Assembly: GCA_028714035.1 (NCBI GenBank)
Contig: JAQTNA010000011.1
Coordinates: forward strand, 1-64,000
Reading direction: 5' to 3'
DNA length: 64,000 nt
Origin: Rhodocyclaceae bacterium
GTDB taxonomy: Bacteria > Pseudomonadota > Gammaproteobacteria > Burkholderiales > Rhodocyclaceae
Shown: piece by piece, positions 36,003 through 45,291 of the stretch
Layout: the number at the start of each line of letters is the position of its first letter
How positions within the stretch are numbered: the stretch's first letter is position 1
Notes under the pieces: model-generated
Database searches by the model: none
Told to the model about the DNA's origin: nothing
The model's input: the letters and a program-made list of their open reading frames with translations, nothing else
Position numbers and translations under genes: made by a program

Positions 36003-37247
36003 ATGAACAGGCGCGATTTTCTCAAGGCCGCCACCCAGGCCGGCTGCTTCCTTCCCTTCGCGGGCATCTCCGGCCTGGCCTTCGGCGAAGATGCCGGAGC
36101 CAAGCCCCTGCTGGTGGTGGTCTTCCTGCGCGGCGGCGCCGACGGGCTGCACCTGGTGGCGCCCGTCAGCGACCCCGACTATATCGGCGCCCGGCCGCCC
36201 GAGTTGCGGGTAGCCGACTCCGGCGACCGGCCCGGCCATCGCCTGGCCCAGACCCTGGAGCCCAACATTGATTTCCGCCTGCATGCGGAAGCCGCGCCGC
36301 TCTCTGGCCTCTACCAGGGCGGGCGGCTCGCCATCGTGCACGCCGTCGGTCTGACCGACGGCACGCGCTCCCACTTCGTGGCCCAGGACCTGATCGAGCG
36401 GGGCATCGCCGACGAAAAGCGCATGGGCCGGATCAACGACGGCTGGCTGGCGCGCGCCCTGGCATCGAGCGGCGGCATGGTTCCGGGCCTCAGCGCCACC
36501 TCCTCCACCGCCCTCGCCCTGAGAGGCCTGCGGTCAAGCCTGGCCACGCCGGACCTGTCTTCCGGCAGCAACCTGCCGTGGGGGGCGCCCACCAGCCAGC
36601 TATTGCGCACCCTGTGCCTGACCGGCAACAGCCCCGTGCATGCCGCCAGCCTCTCGGCCCTGGACGTGCTGGACACGCTGGATCGCAAGCTGCCCAGGGA
36701 TGCCTCGGGCAGACCCCTGCCCTACAAGCCGGAAGGCGGCGCGAGCTACGAGGGTTCGGGCGACCTGGCCCGTTCCCTCACTGCCGTCGGCCGCCTGGCC
36801 AGGATGGACGTGGGCCTGGCGGGCGCCTGCGTGGATTTCGGCGGCTGGGACACCCACGAAGGCCAACCGGGACGCTTCGCCAACCAGGTGCGCCAGCTCT
36901 CCCTGGGCCTTGCGGCCTTTCACAACGACATGGCCGCGGGGGGAAGGAAGCTGGTGATCGTGGCCATGACCGAGTTCGGTCGGCGCCTGCGCGCCAACAA
37001 GAGCATGGGCACGGACCACGGCCACGGCGGGTGCTGGCTGGTGGCGGGCGATGGCGTCCGGGGCGGCTCGCTCCTGGGCAAGTGGCCGGGCCTGGCCACC
37101 TCCCGCCTGGACCAGGGCGTGGACCTGGCGGTGACCACGGATTACCGGGAGGTATTGGCCGAAGTCCTGGCCGGGGTCGGCATGCCGGGCAGGGAAGCGT
37201 TGCCGGACTGGCGACCGGCCGGCCGCCTGGGGCTATTCTCGACCTGA
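36003..37247 (+). CDS. DUF1501-family protein with Tat signal
   Basis: A 414-residue sulfatase-like protein starting MNRRDFLKAATQAG, a twin-arginine signal, so it is exported folded. Domain landmarks: VFLRGGADGLHLV, GGWDTHEGQPGRFAN, FGRRLRANKSMGTDHGHGG, which form the predicted metal-binding site of the alkaline phosphatase-like superfamily. GAGGA precedes the ATG; a TTG at 35997 is less likely. Partner of the DUF1800 gene. Substrate unknown. Confidence 0.88.
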   Translation: MNRRDFLKAATQAGCFLPFAGISGLAFGEDAGAKPLLVVVFLRGGADGLHLVAPVSDPDYIGARPPELRVADSGDRPGHRLAQTLEPNIDFRLHAEAAPLSGLYQGGRLAIVHAVGLTDGTRSHFVAQDLIERGIADEKRMGRINDGWLARALASSGGMVPGLSATSSTALALRGLRSSLATPDLSSGSNLPWGAPTSQLLRTLCLTGNSPVHAASLSALDVLDTLDRKLPRDASGRPLPYKPEGGASYEGSGDLARSLTAVGRLARMDVGLAGACVDFGGWDTHEGQPGRFANQVRQLSLGLAAFHNDMAAGGRKLVIVAMTEFGRRLRANKSMGTDHGHGGCWLVAGDGVRGGSLLGKWPGLATSRLDQGVDLAVTTDYREVLAEVLAGVGMPGREALPDWRPAGRLGLFST

Positions 37248-37396
37248 GGGGCGCCCCGCATTCCCATTGTTCCAGGTCAACAAAGGCCTTTCGTAAACCT
37301 CCAGAATGTCGCCTGACGGCCGTTAGGTGCACTGCCGCATGCCACCGCGGCTTGCGAGGATCGTGGAATATTCGCCACTCTGCCGGTGCCAAATTC

Positions 37397-37405
37397 TGCT
37401 ATATT
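37397..37405 (+). promoter_or_regulatory. Extended -10 promoter candidate for the MaoC-Pta gene
   Basis: TGCTATATT, an extended -10 box, lies about 67 bp before the start codon. No clear -35 box at the usual distance. The remaining 37248-37471 shows no gene. Confidence 0.35.
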
Positions 37406-37471
37406 GCAGTGCACCACGGCTCCACATCTACCCGGGGAAGGTCCCCGGCTCAATCTTAGGATGCCCATGTT

Positions 37472-38917
37472 ATGAATAGCGAGACCGGCATGTACAACCC
37501 CATCCCCCTGGAATTCATCGAAAACCGCACCTACGACGAGATCAAGGTCGGTGACACCGCCGTCCTGACCCGCACCCTGCGCGAGGAAGACATTCAACTT
37601 TTCGCCATCATGTCCGGCGACATGAACCCGACCCACCTGGACCACGAGTACGCCAAGAGCGGCATGTTCCGGGAGGTGGTGGGCCACAGCATGTGGGGCG
37701 GCACCCTCATATCCAGCGTGCTGGGCACCGAGTTCCCGGGCCCGGGCACGGTCTATATTGACCAGACCCTGCACTTCTGCCGGCCCGTGATCCTGGGCGA
37801 TGTCATCACCGTCACCATCACGGCCAAGCAGAAATTCGATCACAACAAGCACATCGTCTTCGATTGCCGCTGCGTGAATCAGCACGGACTGGACGTCATC
37901 ATCGGTGCCGCGGAGGTACTGGCGCCGATGGAAAAGATCAAGCGGCCCAAGGTATTGCTGCCGGAAGTGCACATGCACGACAGCGTCGGCCGCTACCAGC
38001 AACTGCTCGCCATGACCGAGGGCTTGAAGCCCATCACCATGGCGGTGGTGCACCCCTGCGACCCGGAATCCCTGAAGGGTGCCGTGGGCGCGGCCGAGGC
38101 GGGCCTGGTGGTACCCATCCTTTTCGGGCCGGAAAAGAAGATCCGCTCCGTGGCGGCGCAGGAAGGCCTGGACATCACGCCCTACCGCATCGTGGATACC
38201 CCGCACAGCCATGCCGCCGCCGAGATGGCCGTGGCCCTGGTGCGCGAAGGTGGCGCCGACTCCCTGATGAAGGGTAGCCTGCACACGGACGAACTGATGG
38301 CCGAGGTGGTGGCGAGCAAGACCGGGCTGCGCACCTCGCGCCGGGTCAGCCACGTCTTCCTCATGGACATCCCCAACTATCACAAGTACCTGCTCATCAC
38401 CGACGCGGCCATCAACATCACGCCGAGCCTGGAGGTGAAGGTGGACATCCTGCAGAACGCCATAGACCTGGCCCACGCCCTGAAGATCAACAACCCCAAG
38501 GTCGCGATCCTGTCCGCCGTGGAAACGGTCACGCCCAAGCTGCAATCCACCCTGGACGCCGCGGCCCTGTGCAAGATGGCCGATCGCGGCCAGATCAAGG
38601 GCGGCATCCTGGACGGCCCCCTGGCCTTCGACAATGCCATATCCAGCCTGGCCGCCAAGGCCAAGGGCATCAAGTCCATCGTCTCGGGTGACGCCGACAT
38701 CATGCTGGTGCCCGACCTGGAATCCGGCAACATGCTGGCCAAGCAGTTGGAATACCTGGCCGAAGCCCATTCCGCCGGCATCGTCCTGGGTGCCCGCGTG
38801 CCCATCGTGCTCACCAGCCGCGCCGACCCCATGCAGGCGCGCGTCGCCTCCTGCGCCGTGGCCCTGCTCCTGGCTCAGGACGCCCGCGACCGCGCCGAAA
38901 ACGGGGGCAACGCCTGA
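37472..38917 (+). CDS. MaoC-like hydratase fused to phosphate acetyltransferase
   Basis: A 481-residue fusion. Residues ~10-155 form a MaoC hot-dog domain with the hydratase motif SGDMNPTHLD. Residues ~170-475 are a phosphotransacetylase/phosphotransbutyrylase domain (TMAVVHPCDPESLKGA, SLMKGSLHTDELMAEV, AILSAVETVTPKLQST, GGILDGPLAFDNAIS). The enzyme class is annotated as bifunctional enoyl-CoA hydratase/phosphate acetyltransferase. With acetate kinase 131 bp downstream it forms an acetyl-CoA to acetate module. Whether the MaoC half is catalytic in vivo is not shown. Confidence 0.9.
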   Translation: MNSETGMYNPIPLEFIENRTYDEIKVGDTAVLTRTLREEDIQLFAIMSGDMNPTHLDHEYAKSGMFREVVGHSMWGGTLISSVLGTEFPGPGTVYIDQTLHFCRPVILGDVITVTITAKQKFDHNKHIVFDCRCVNQHGLDVIIGAAEVLAPMEKIKRPKVLLPEVHMHDSVGRYQQLLAMTEGLKPITMAVVHPCDPESLKGAVGAAEAGLVVPILFGPEKKIRSVAAQEGLDITPYRIVDTPHSHAAAEMAVALVREGGADSLMKGSLHTDELMAEVVASKTGLRTSRRVSHVFLMDIPNYHKYLLITDAAINITPSLEVKVDILQNAIDLAHALKINNPKVAILSAVETVTPKLQSTLDAAALCKMADRGQIKGGILDGPLAFDNAISSLAAKAKGIKSIVSGDADIMLVPDLESGNMLAKQLEYLAEAHSAGIVLGARVPIVLTSRADPMQARVASCAVALLLAQDARDRAENGGNA

Positions 38918-38933
38918 AGCTGAAGAAACCGTG

Positions 38934-39040
38934 AGCAGTCAGCGGTAAGCGGTAAGCGGTGAGCAGATATTCCGCGCTTCGCTTACCGCTTACCGCTTAC
39001 CGCTTACCGCTTACCGCTTACCGCTTACCGCTTACCGCTA
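38934..39040. repeat. Heptamer inverted-repeat element 2
   Basis: Left arm GCGGTAA-GCGGTAA-GCGGTGA, short core GCAGATATTCCGCGCTTC, right arm of about nine inverted heptamers GCTTACC. The arms can pair over ~21 bp. It occupies the whole gap between the MaoC-Pta and ackA genes. Confidence 0.8.
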
Positions 39041-39059
39041 TTACTGAATGGATTTTCAA

Positions 39060-40274
39060 ATGTCCGAAGCCGTACTGGTCATCAATTCCGGCTCCTCCAG
39101 CATCAAGTTCGCCCTCTTCCCGCTCTCCGGTACGGCCGGAGCAGGAGGCGTGGCCCGCTCTCCCGTACTCCACGGCCAGATCGAGGGCATAGGCGCGGCG
39201 CCCCACATGAAGGCGAGAGATGCGCAAGGCACCGTCCTCTCCGACGCCCCCCTGGCGCTGGCCACCACGGACCCGGACAAGCAGCACCGGGAAACGCTGG
39301 CCTTCCTGCTGTCCTGGCTGGAAGAGCGCGGCACGTCCTGGCGCATTGCCGCCGTCGGGCACCGGGTGGTGCATGGGGGCGAGAACTTCGCCGAACCCGT
39401 CCGCCTGGACCGGCAGCAGGTGGATGCCCTGGTGCGCCTGATTCCCCTGGCACCGCTGCATCAGCCGCACAACCTGGGGGCCATAGACGCCTTCTCCGAG
39501 CTGGCGCCGGAAACGCCCCAGGTGGCCTGCTTCGATACCGCCTTCCACCGGACGAAGCGTGCCGAGGCCCGCAACTACCCCCTGCCCCGCGCCGTCACCG
39601 AGTCCGGCGTGCGACGCTACGGCTTTCACGGCCTGTCCTACGAGTACATCGCCCGCGCCCTGCCCGAATTCCTGGGCGAGAAGGCCGAAGGGCGGGTGAT
39701 CGTGGCCCACCTGGGCAACGGCTCCTCCATGTGTGCCATGCGGGAGAGGCGTTGCGTGGAAACCACCATGGGCTTCACCGCCCTGGAGGGCCTGATGATG
39801 GGTACCCGCCCAGGCACCCTGGACCCGGGCGTGCTGCTGCACCTCATGCAGTTCGGCGGCATGGACCTCACCCGCCTCACCCGCCTGCTGTACAAGGAAT
39901 CGGGCCTCCTGGGGGTATCCGGCATCAGCCAGGACATGCGCACCCTGCTCCTGAGCACGGCGCCCGAGGCGAAGGAGGCCGTGGACCTGTTCTGCTACCG
40001 CATCACCAAGGAAGTCGGTGCCCTGGCCGCGGCCCTGGGCGGAGTGGATGCCCTGATCTTCACAGGTGGCATCGGCGAGCACGCGGCCCAAATCCGCGAG
40101 AAGGTCTGTCTGGACGCCGCCTGGCTCGGTCTGGAACTGGATGCGGGCGCCAACGCCGGGCTTTCCGGCGCCGGCCGCATCAGCCGGGAAGCCAGCCGGA
40201 TCGAAGCCTGGGTAATCCCCACCAACGAGGAATGGATCATCGCCGACCACACGGCGGCTCTGCTCACCTGCTGA
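39060..40274 (+). CDS. ackA: Acetate kinase AckA
   Basis: A 404-residue member of the acetokinase family that interconverts acetyl phosphate and acetate with ADP/ATP. Signatures: VLVINSGSSSIKF at the start, GFHGLSYEYIA, GNGSSMCAM, MMGTRPGTLDPGVLLH and FTGGIGEHAAQIR. It follows the MaoC-Pta gene, separated by a heptamer repeat element that may affect coupled expression. Neither this ATG nor one four codons upstream (39048) has a good ribosome-binding site; the start here fits the family N-terminus. Confidence 0.92.
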   Translation: MSEAVLVINSGSSSIKFALFPLSGTAGAGGVARSPVLHGQIEGIGAAPHMKARDAQGTVLSDAPLALATTDPDKQHRETLAFLLSWLEERGTSWRIAAVGHRVVHGGENFAEPVRLDRQQVDALVRLIPLAPLHQPHNLGAIDAFSELAPETPQVACFDTAFHRTKRAEARNYPLPRAVTESGVRRYGFHGLSYEYIARALPEFLGEKAEGRVIVAHLGNGSSMCAMRERRCVETTMGFTALEGLMMGTRPGTLDPGVLLHLMQFGGMDLTRLTRLLYKESGLLGVSGISQDMRTLLLSTAPEAKEAVDLFCYRITKEVGALAAALGGVDALIFTGGIGEHAAQIREKVCLDAAWLGLELDAGANAGLSGAGRISREASRIEAWVIPTNEEWIIADHTAALLTC

Positions 40275-40397
40275 GCACGTCCTCTCGGACACGCGCTCCA
40301 TCTTCCCGTTTCGAATTCGCCGGACTGGTGTTATGTTGCGGCTTTTCGCAACGGTGTGTGCCATGTCCGGTCGGATATCCCAGTGGAGAGTGGGCGG

Positions 40398-41789
40398 GTG
40401 AAGGTCGAAGCTCCGGCTTTTGCCGCCCCGCCCGCCGGCACAATCCCCAGGGACAGGGATCTGCCCGAGGAACTCCAGATCCGGGCCAATGCCGATCTGG
40501 CGCGGCGCTCGTCCCTGAGTGCCATCATCTACGTCCTGGTCTGGGCCTTGCTGGTGGCCCTGACCGACGACTTTGCCCGAATCCCGCTGTTCATGGGAAC
40601 CTGCGGTGCCTTGCTGGCCCTGCTCGGCGCAGGCCGTTACCTGCTGGGCGCCCGCTTCGAGGCCTGGCACGGGAAAAACCCCAGGCGCTGGCGTCGGGGT
40701 TTCGAACTCGGGGTCGGCGGCTCGGCCTTCGTCTGGAGCCTCCTGTGCAACGCGCTGGTGGCGCGGCACGGTCTGGATGGAAACAGCATGATGGTGCTCC
40801 TGGCGACCGCGGGTATCGCCGCCGGCGGCAGCACCAGCCTGGCGCCGCATCTGCGCCTGGTGCGCGCCTTCCTCCTGCTGCTGCTCCTGCCCGTCATCCT
40901 CGTCAGCTTTTTTCAGGAGGGACAGGTCGGCCGGGGCGTGAGCCTCATGATCACCGTGTTTCTCGTCTTCCTGCTGGTGGCGGCGAAGCGCATACACGAC
41001 GAATACTGGCTGGCCCTCTACAACAGCTGGTTGCTGGATCGGCGGGCGGCCGAACTGGAGCAGGCCCGGGATCAGGCCATGGCCGCAGCCCGCGCCAAGG
41101 ACGAGTTTCTCGCCACCATGAGCCACGAATTGCGCACCCCACTGAACGCCGTGCTCGGTTTCTCGGAACTCCTGGCCGACGGGCACTCCGGCCCTTTGAA
41201 CGCCGAACAGCAGGAATTCCTGGAGCACATCTCCGCCAGCGGTCGCCACCTCCTGGATCTCATCAACGACATCCTGGACCTGGCAAAGATTGACGCCGAC
41301 CGGCTGGAACTGGAGCAAGCCCCCCTGGACCTGGACAAGCTATGTCAAGCGAGCCTGGACCTGGTGCAGGCGCAGGCCAAGGCCAGGGATCTGACGCTGT
41401 ACTACGTGCCCCTGCGCCGCCCCATCTTCGCCACCGGAGATGCCCGCCGACTGTGCCAGATCCTGGTGAACCTCCTGGGCAACGCCGTCAAATTCACCCC
41501 TGAGGGCGGGACGGTCACCCTGGAGGTGAGCCAGGGCGTCGACGGCCGCCTGCGTTTTTCCGTGTTGGACACGGGCATCGGCATCAGCGAGGCGAACCAG
41601 GGGAGGCTGTTCCAGCCCTTCGTCCAACTGGACAGCGGCCTCACCCGGAAATACGAAGGCACGGGCCTGGGCCTGGCCCTGTCCCAGCGTCTCGCCCATC
41701 TGCACCACGGTCACCTGGAAGTGGAGAGCCAGCCCGGCCTGGGCAGCTGCTTCAGCCTGATCCTGCCCGCGGCGCGCCCTCAGGGATGA
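40398..41789 (+). CDS. Histidine kinase with multi-helix membrane domain
   Basis: A 463-residue kinase. Residues ~25-215 contain about six hydrophobic helices (5-7TM sensor-like, no periplasmic domain), then a short coiled segment, HisKA with His243 (MSHELRTPLNA) and HATPase (NLLGNAVKF, DTGIGI, GTGLGLALS). No receiver is attached. GTG at 40398 with a GGAGAG box is favoured; GTG at 40356 is an alternative. It stands between ackA and lemA without a nearby response regulator. Confidence 0.85.
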   Translation: MKVEAPAFAAPPAGTIPRDRDLPEELQIRANADLARRSSLSAIIYVLVWALLVALTDDFARIPLFMGTCGALLALLGAGRYLLGARFEAWHGKNPRRWRRGFELGVGGSAFVWSLLCNALVARHGLDGNSMMVLLATAGIAAGGSTSLAPHLRLVRAFLLLLLLPVILVSFFQEGQVGRGVSLMITVFLVFLLVAAKRIHDEYWLALYNSWLLDRRAAELEQARDQAMAAARAKDEFLATMSHELRTPLNAVLGFSELLADGHSGPLNAEQQEFLEHISASGRHLLDLINDILDLAKIDADRLELEQAPLDLDKLCQASLDLVQAQAKARDLTLYYVPLRRPIFATGDARRLCQILVNLLGNAVKFTPEGGTVTLEVSQGVDGRLRFSVLDTGIGISEANQGRLFQPFVQLDSGLTRKYEGTGLGLALSQRLAHLHHGHLEVESQPGLGSCFSLILPAARPQG

Positions 41790-41871
41790 CGGCCCGCCGC
41801 GACCGGGAGCATGGGTTTCGGTTACACTTTCCCGGTCTCATCAAACAGGCGCTTACCCGGAATAGACAGCC

Positions 41872-42447
41872 ATGACCATTTCCCTCCTGATCCTGCTGGG
41901 CCTCGTGGCCGCGGCCCTGTCCTACGGCGTCACGCTTTATAACGGCCTGGTGCAGCGCAAGCACGACGTGACCAAGGCCTGGGCCAACATTGACGTGCTG
42001 CTCAAGCAGCGGCACGACGAGTTGCCCAAACTGGTGGAGACCTGCCGCCAGTACCAGCGTTTCGAGCAGGAGACGCTCTCACGGGTGATCGAGGCGCGCA
42101 ACCGGGTGCATGACGCGAACGAGAAGGGCGACCTGGCCGCCCTGGGCAAGGCGGAAGGACAGCTGCGCGGCGGCCTGGATCGGCTGTTCGCCCTGGCGGA
42201 GAGCTATCCCGAGCTGAAGACCAATGCCAGCTACATCCAGCTCCAGGGGCGCATCAGTGTCCTGGAGAATGCCATCGCGGACCGGCGCGAGCTGTACAAC
42301 GAGACGGTGAATATCCACAACGCCCGCCTGGAGCAGTTTCCCGACGTGCTGCTGGCCCGGCGCTATGGCTTCGCGCCCAAACCCATACTGGAGTTCGCGG
42401 AAGGCGAGAAGACCGACGTGGACCTGAAGGTGCTGTTCAAGGATTGA
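41872..42447 (+). CDS. LemA-family protein
   Basis: A 191-residue LemA protein: an N-terminal membrane helix, then a helical bundle with YNGLVQRKHDVTKAWANIDV, KLVETCRQYQRFEQETL and YNETVNIHNARLEQFPDV. Function unknown; LemA proteins often sit next to a GIDE or TPM-domain membrane protein. The GIDE gene follows after 25 bp, making a two-gene unit. Confidence 0.92.
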   Translation: MTISLLILLGLVAAALSYGVTLYNGLVQRKHDVTKAWANIDVLLKQRHDELPKLVETCRQYQRFEQETLSRVIEARNRVHDANEKGDLAALGKAEGQLRGGLDRLFALAESYPELKTNASYIQLQGRISVLENAIADRRELYNETVNIHNARLEQFPDVLLARRYGFAPKPILEFAEGEKTDVDLKVLFKD

Positions 42448-42472
42448 GCCTGACCCGCCCTTTGAGGCCGCC

Positions 42473-43366
42473 GTGGGTGCCAAACTCCATAGCCAGTACG
42501 CCCGGCTGATCACCACGGGCGGTCAGGTTTTGCTGCTGTTGGTCGCGATCCAGATTCAGGAATGGCGCGTCACCCTGGGATGTTTCAGCCTGGTCGCGCT
42601 CATCAGCCTCCTGGTCTGGCTCTCCGCCCTGCGCCGCGGCCGCGCCATCGGCGACACCCCCACGTCCCGCGTCGCCTCCGCCGCCCAGGGCCAGGTGGAA
42701 CTCCTGGGCTACGGCAAACCCGATGACAGCGGCCCCATCCTGAGCCCGCTCAGGCCTCGGCCCTGTCTCTGGTATCGCTACCGCATCGAGCGACGGGATG
42801 GCAATTCATGGCGCACCGAGGAGAGCGGCGAGAGCGAGGCCTGCTTCGTCCTGGATGACGGCACGGGGCAATGCACCCTGGACCCGCACGGGGCGGAAAT
42901 CCTGCCCCGAAAGCGGGAGACCTGGACCGAGGACGACCGGCGCTACAGCCTGTGGCTGCTGCTGCCGGACGCACCCCTCTATGCCCTGGGCGAATTCGTC
43001 ACCGTCTCCGGCATCACGCCGGAGGAGGACATCCATGAGCGGATCAAGGAACTGCTCTCGCAGTGGAAGGAGGACCGGCCCACGCTCCTGGCCCGCTTCG
43101 ATCTGGACGGGAATGGCGAACTGGACATGCGGGAGTGGGAGCTGGCCAGACGCCAGGCCCGGCGGGAAGTGGCGGCCGAGGTGCGGCAGGCCGAGTCGAG
43201 GCCGGCGCTGAACCTCATGCGCCAACCGAAGGAAGGCTATTACCTGATCTCGGACATCGCCCCGAACGACCTGGCCCACCGCTACCGCCTGTGGGCGTTC
43301 TTTCACCTGATGGTCTTCCTGGCCTGCCTGTGGGCGCTCGGCCACTTCCTGACGCACGGATTCTGA
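42473..43366 (+). CDS. GIDE-domain membrane protein with embedded EF-hand
   Basis: A 297-residue protein with two N-terminal helices (residues ~15-55) and one C-terminal helix (~275-292). The middle holds a GIDE domain (PCLWYRYRIER, ACFVLDDGTGQCTLDP) of the MAPL/MUL1-related type, lacking a RING. Within it, FDLDGNGELDMREWE is a canonical EF-hand loop with acidic residues at positions 1, 3, 9 and 12 and Asn at 5. GIDE proteins usually lie beside lemA, as here. GTG start. Calcium binding is a prediction. Confidence 0.8.
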   Translation: MGAKLHSQYARLITTGGQVLLLLVAIQIQEWRVTLGCFSLVALISLLVWLSALRRGRAIGDTPTSRVASAAQGQVELLGYGKPDDSGPILSPLRPRPCLWYRYRIERRDGNSWRTEESGESEACFVLDDGTGQCTLDPHGAEILPRKRETWTEDDRRYSLWLLLPDAPLYALGEFVTVSGITPEEDIHERIKELLSQWKEDRPTLLARFDLDGNGELDMREWELARRQARREVAAEVRQAESRPALNLMRQPKEGYYLISDIAPNDLAHRYRLWAFFHLMVFLACLWALGHFLTHGF

Positions 43367-43393
43367 GCATCCTGGCCTGCACGTCCCGGCGGC

Positions 43394-45289
43394 TCAAGCC
43401 CCTGTCCCAGCTTCCCCGGGATCCGGCAAGAGTCTTTCCACCAGGGTAAACAACTGGTCCGCCTTGAAGGGCTTGGAGAGAAAGGCATCCATGCCCGCCT
43501 CCAGGCAGTCCTGGCGGTCGCTCTCGAAGGCGTTGGCCGTCAGGGCCACGATGGGAATGTGCTGACCCGTGCCGTGCTCCTTGTTACGTATCCGCCGCGT
43601 CGCATCCAGGCCGCTCAGGCCCGGCATCTGCACATCCATGAGGACAAGTTCGAAGCCGCCCGTCGCCCAGGCATCCAGGGCCGCGAACCCATCCTCCACC
43701 AGCGCACAGTCATAGCCCTGTTTCCGTAGCAGTTCCCGGATCAGTATCTGGTTGGGCAAGGCGTCTTCCGCCACCAGTATTCTCCGCCCCTTGCCTCGGG
43801 CCTCCGCCTTGGCTTGCACCACCGGCCCCTGGGCCTCTCCCGATTCCGTCACGGCCACCATGGGCAGGGCGAAATGAAAGGTGCTGCCGCTGCCGGGTTC
43901 GCTATGAACCAGGAGTTCGCCCCCCATGAGTTGGACGATGCGCCGGGAGATGGCCAGCCCCAGGCCCGTACCGCCATAGCGGCGGGTGGTAAAATCTTCG
44001 GCCTGGATGAAGGGATCGAAGATGCCGGAGAGCTTTTCCGGCGCGATGCCTATGCCGGTATCCGCCACCCGGAAGGACAGGCGCAGTTTCTCCCCCGCAC
44101 GGGGAATGATCGCCACCTCCACCGTGACGCTGCCCTGGGTGGTGAATTTGACGGCATTGCTCACCAGGTTGGAAAGCACCTGCCGCAAGCGCACCGGATC
44201 GCCCAGGACTCTTCCCGGCACCTCGGGTTCGACACGTATGATGAGCCCCACGCGCTTTTCCAGGCAACGGGACGAGAACAGCTCTCCCACCTCGGCGACC
44301 ACCTGGCGCGGGTCCAGCGGCACGCTTTCCAGACCCATGCGCCCCGCGTCTATCTTGGAATAGTCCAGGATGTCGTTGAGCACGGTCATCAAGGATTCCC
44401 CGGAGGATCTGACCACCTCCAGATAGCGCCGGACCTCCTCGCCGGGATGGCTGTCCAGCGCCAGTTCCGTCATGCCTATGATGCCGTTCATGGGGGTGCG
44501 TATTTCGTGGCTCATGGCCGCCAGGAATGTGGCCTTGGCACGGCCGCCCGCCTCCGCCGCCTCCTTGGCCCGCATCAGGTCCGCTTCCCTCTGGGAAATC
44601 CTGTCCGCCATTTGATTGAAGGCATCGGCCACCTGGGCGATCTCCGGCACCGGGATGAGCGGAATGCGATCCTGGCGGTCCCCGGAGCCCAGGCGCAGGG
44701 CACCTCGCGACAGGACTTCCAGCGGCGCCAGGCCACGGCGCAAGGCCAGCCCCAGCAGAAACGCGATTCCCAGCAGGCAAACCGCTCCAATCATCACGAA
44801 GGTCTCCGCCGAGCGCCACAGTTCCATCCTCAAGGCGAGGTTCGAGGCCTCCAGGTGCAGGGTGCCATAGTCCACGCCGCCCACGACGATGCGGGTCTCG
44901 TTCGTCATGGGGCGCGAACCGACCAGGAATACGAACCAGGCCGGGGCGTCCACCTCCTGCCGGCGCATGCTCGACACCTCCAGGATGATGCTGCGGTCGG
45001 AGGACTTGAGAAGGCTGATACGTTGCAGGTGTCCCTGGTAGGCGATGGCGTCCAGCGTTTCCTGCACCGTCGCGAGATCGCCCACCACCAGGCTGTTGCG
45101 CATCACGGGCTGGAGTGCCAGGGCCACATCCCGGGTGCTTTCCTGGAATTGCCGGTGCCCGGCCTCCAGGCGATCATGGATCACCATGCCCAGGCCGATC
45201 AGGGACACGAAGGCCACCACTACCGTGGCCAGGCCCAGGATGCGCCATTGCAGGCTCACCCTTTCCAGCCTGGCGACAAATCGGCTCAA
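43394..45289 (-). CDS. Hybrid sensor histidine kinase
   Basis: A 631-residue kinase. Helices at ~15-37 and ~160-183 enclose a ~120-residue periplasmic domain; then HAMP, HisKA with His261 ([11 protein letters not shown]), HATPase ([27 protein letters not shown]) and a receiver with phosphoacceptor Asp552 ([13 protein letters not shown]). It lies 2 bp after a PhnD-like periplasmic binding protein gene, so the binding protein probably senses a ligand and passes it to this kinase. Confidence 0.92.
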   Translation of the reverse strand: MSRFVARLERVSLQWRILGLATVVVAFVSLIGLGMVIHDRLEAGHRQFQESTRDVALALQPVMRNSLVVGDLATVQETLDAIAYQGHLQRISLLKSSDRSIILEVSSMRRQEVDAPAWFVFLVGSRPMTNETRIVVGGVDYGTLHLEASNLALRMELWRSAETFVMIGAVCLLGIAFLLGLALRRGLAPLEVLSRGALRLGSGDRQDRIPLIPVPEIAQVADAFNQMADRISQREADLMRAKEAAEAGGRAKATFLAAMSHEIRTPMNGIIGMTELALDSHPGEEVRRYLEVVRSSGESLMTVLNDILDYSKIDAGRMGLESVPLDPRQVVAEVGELFSSRCLEKRVGLIIRVEPEVPGRVLGDPVRLRQVLSNLVSNAVKFTTQGSVTVEVAIIPRAGEKLRLSFRVADTGIGIAPEKLSGIFDPFIQAEDFTTRRYGGTGLGLAISRRIVQLMGGELLVHSEPGSGSTFHFALPMVAVTESGEAQGPVVQAKAEARGKGRRILVAEDALPNQILIRELLRKQGYDCALVEDGFAALDAWATGGFELVLMDVQMPGLSGLDATRRIRNKEHGTGQHIPIVALTANAFESDRQDCLEAGMDAFLSKPFKADQLFTLVERLLPDPGEAGTGA

Positions 45290-45291
45290 GA

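Noticed and set aside
38934..39040. CRISPR-like appearance of the tandem heptamers
   Set aside because: Unit is only 7 bp, has no unique spacers, and the arms are inverted; no cas genes nearby.
34280..41318. Long minus-strand frames opposite DUF1800 and ackA/kinase genes
   Set aside because: Shadow frames; the opposite strand has clear domain motifs and ribosome-binding sites.
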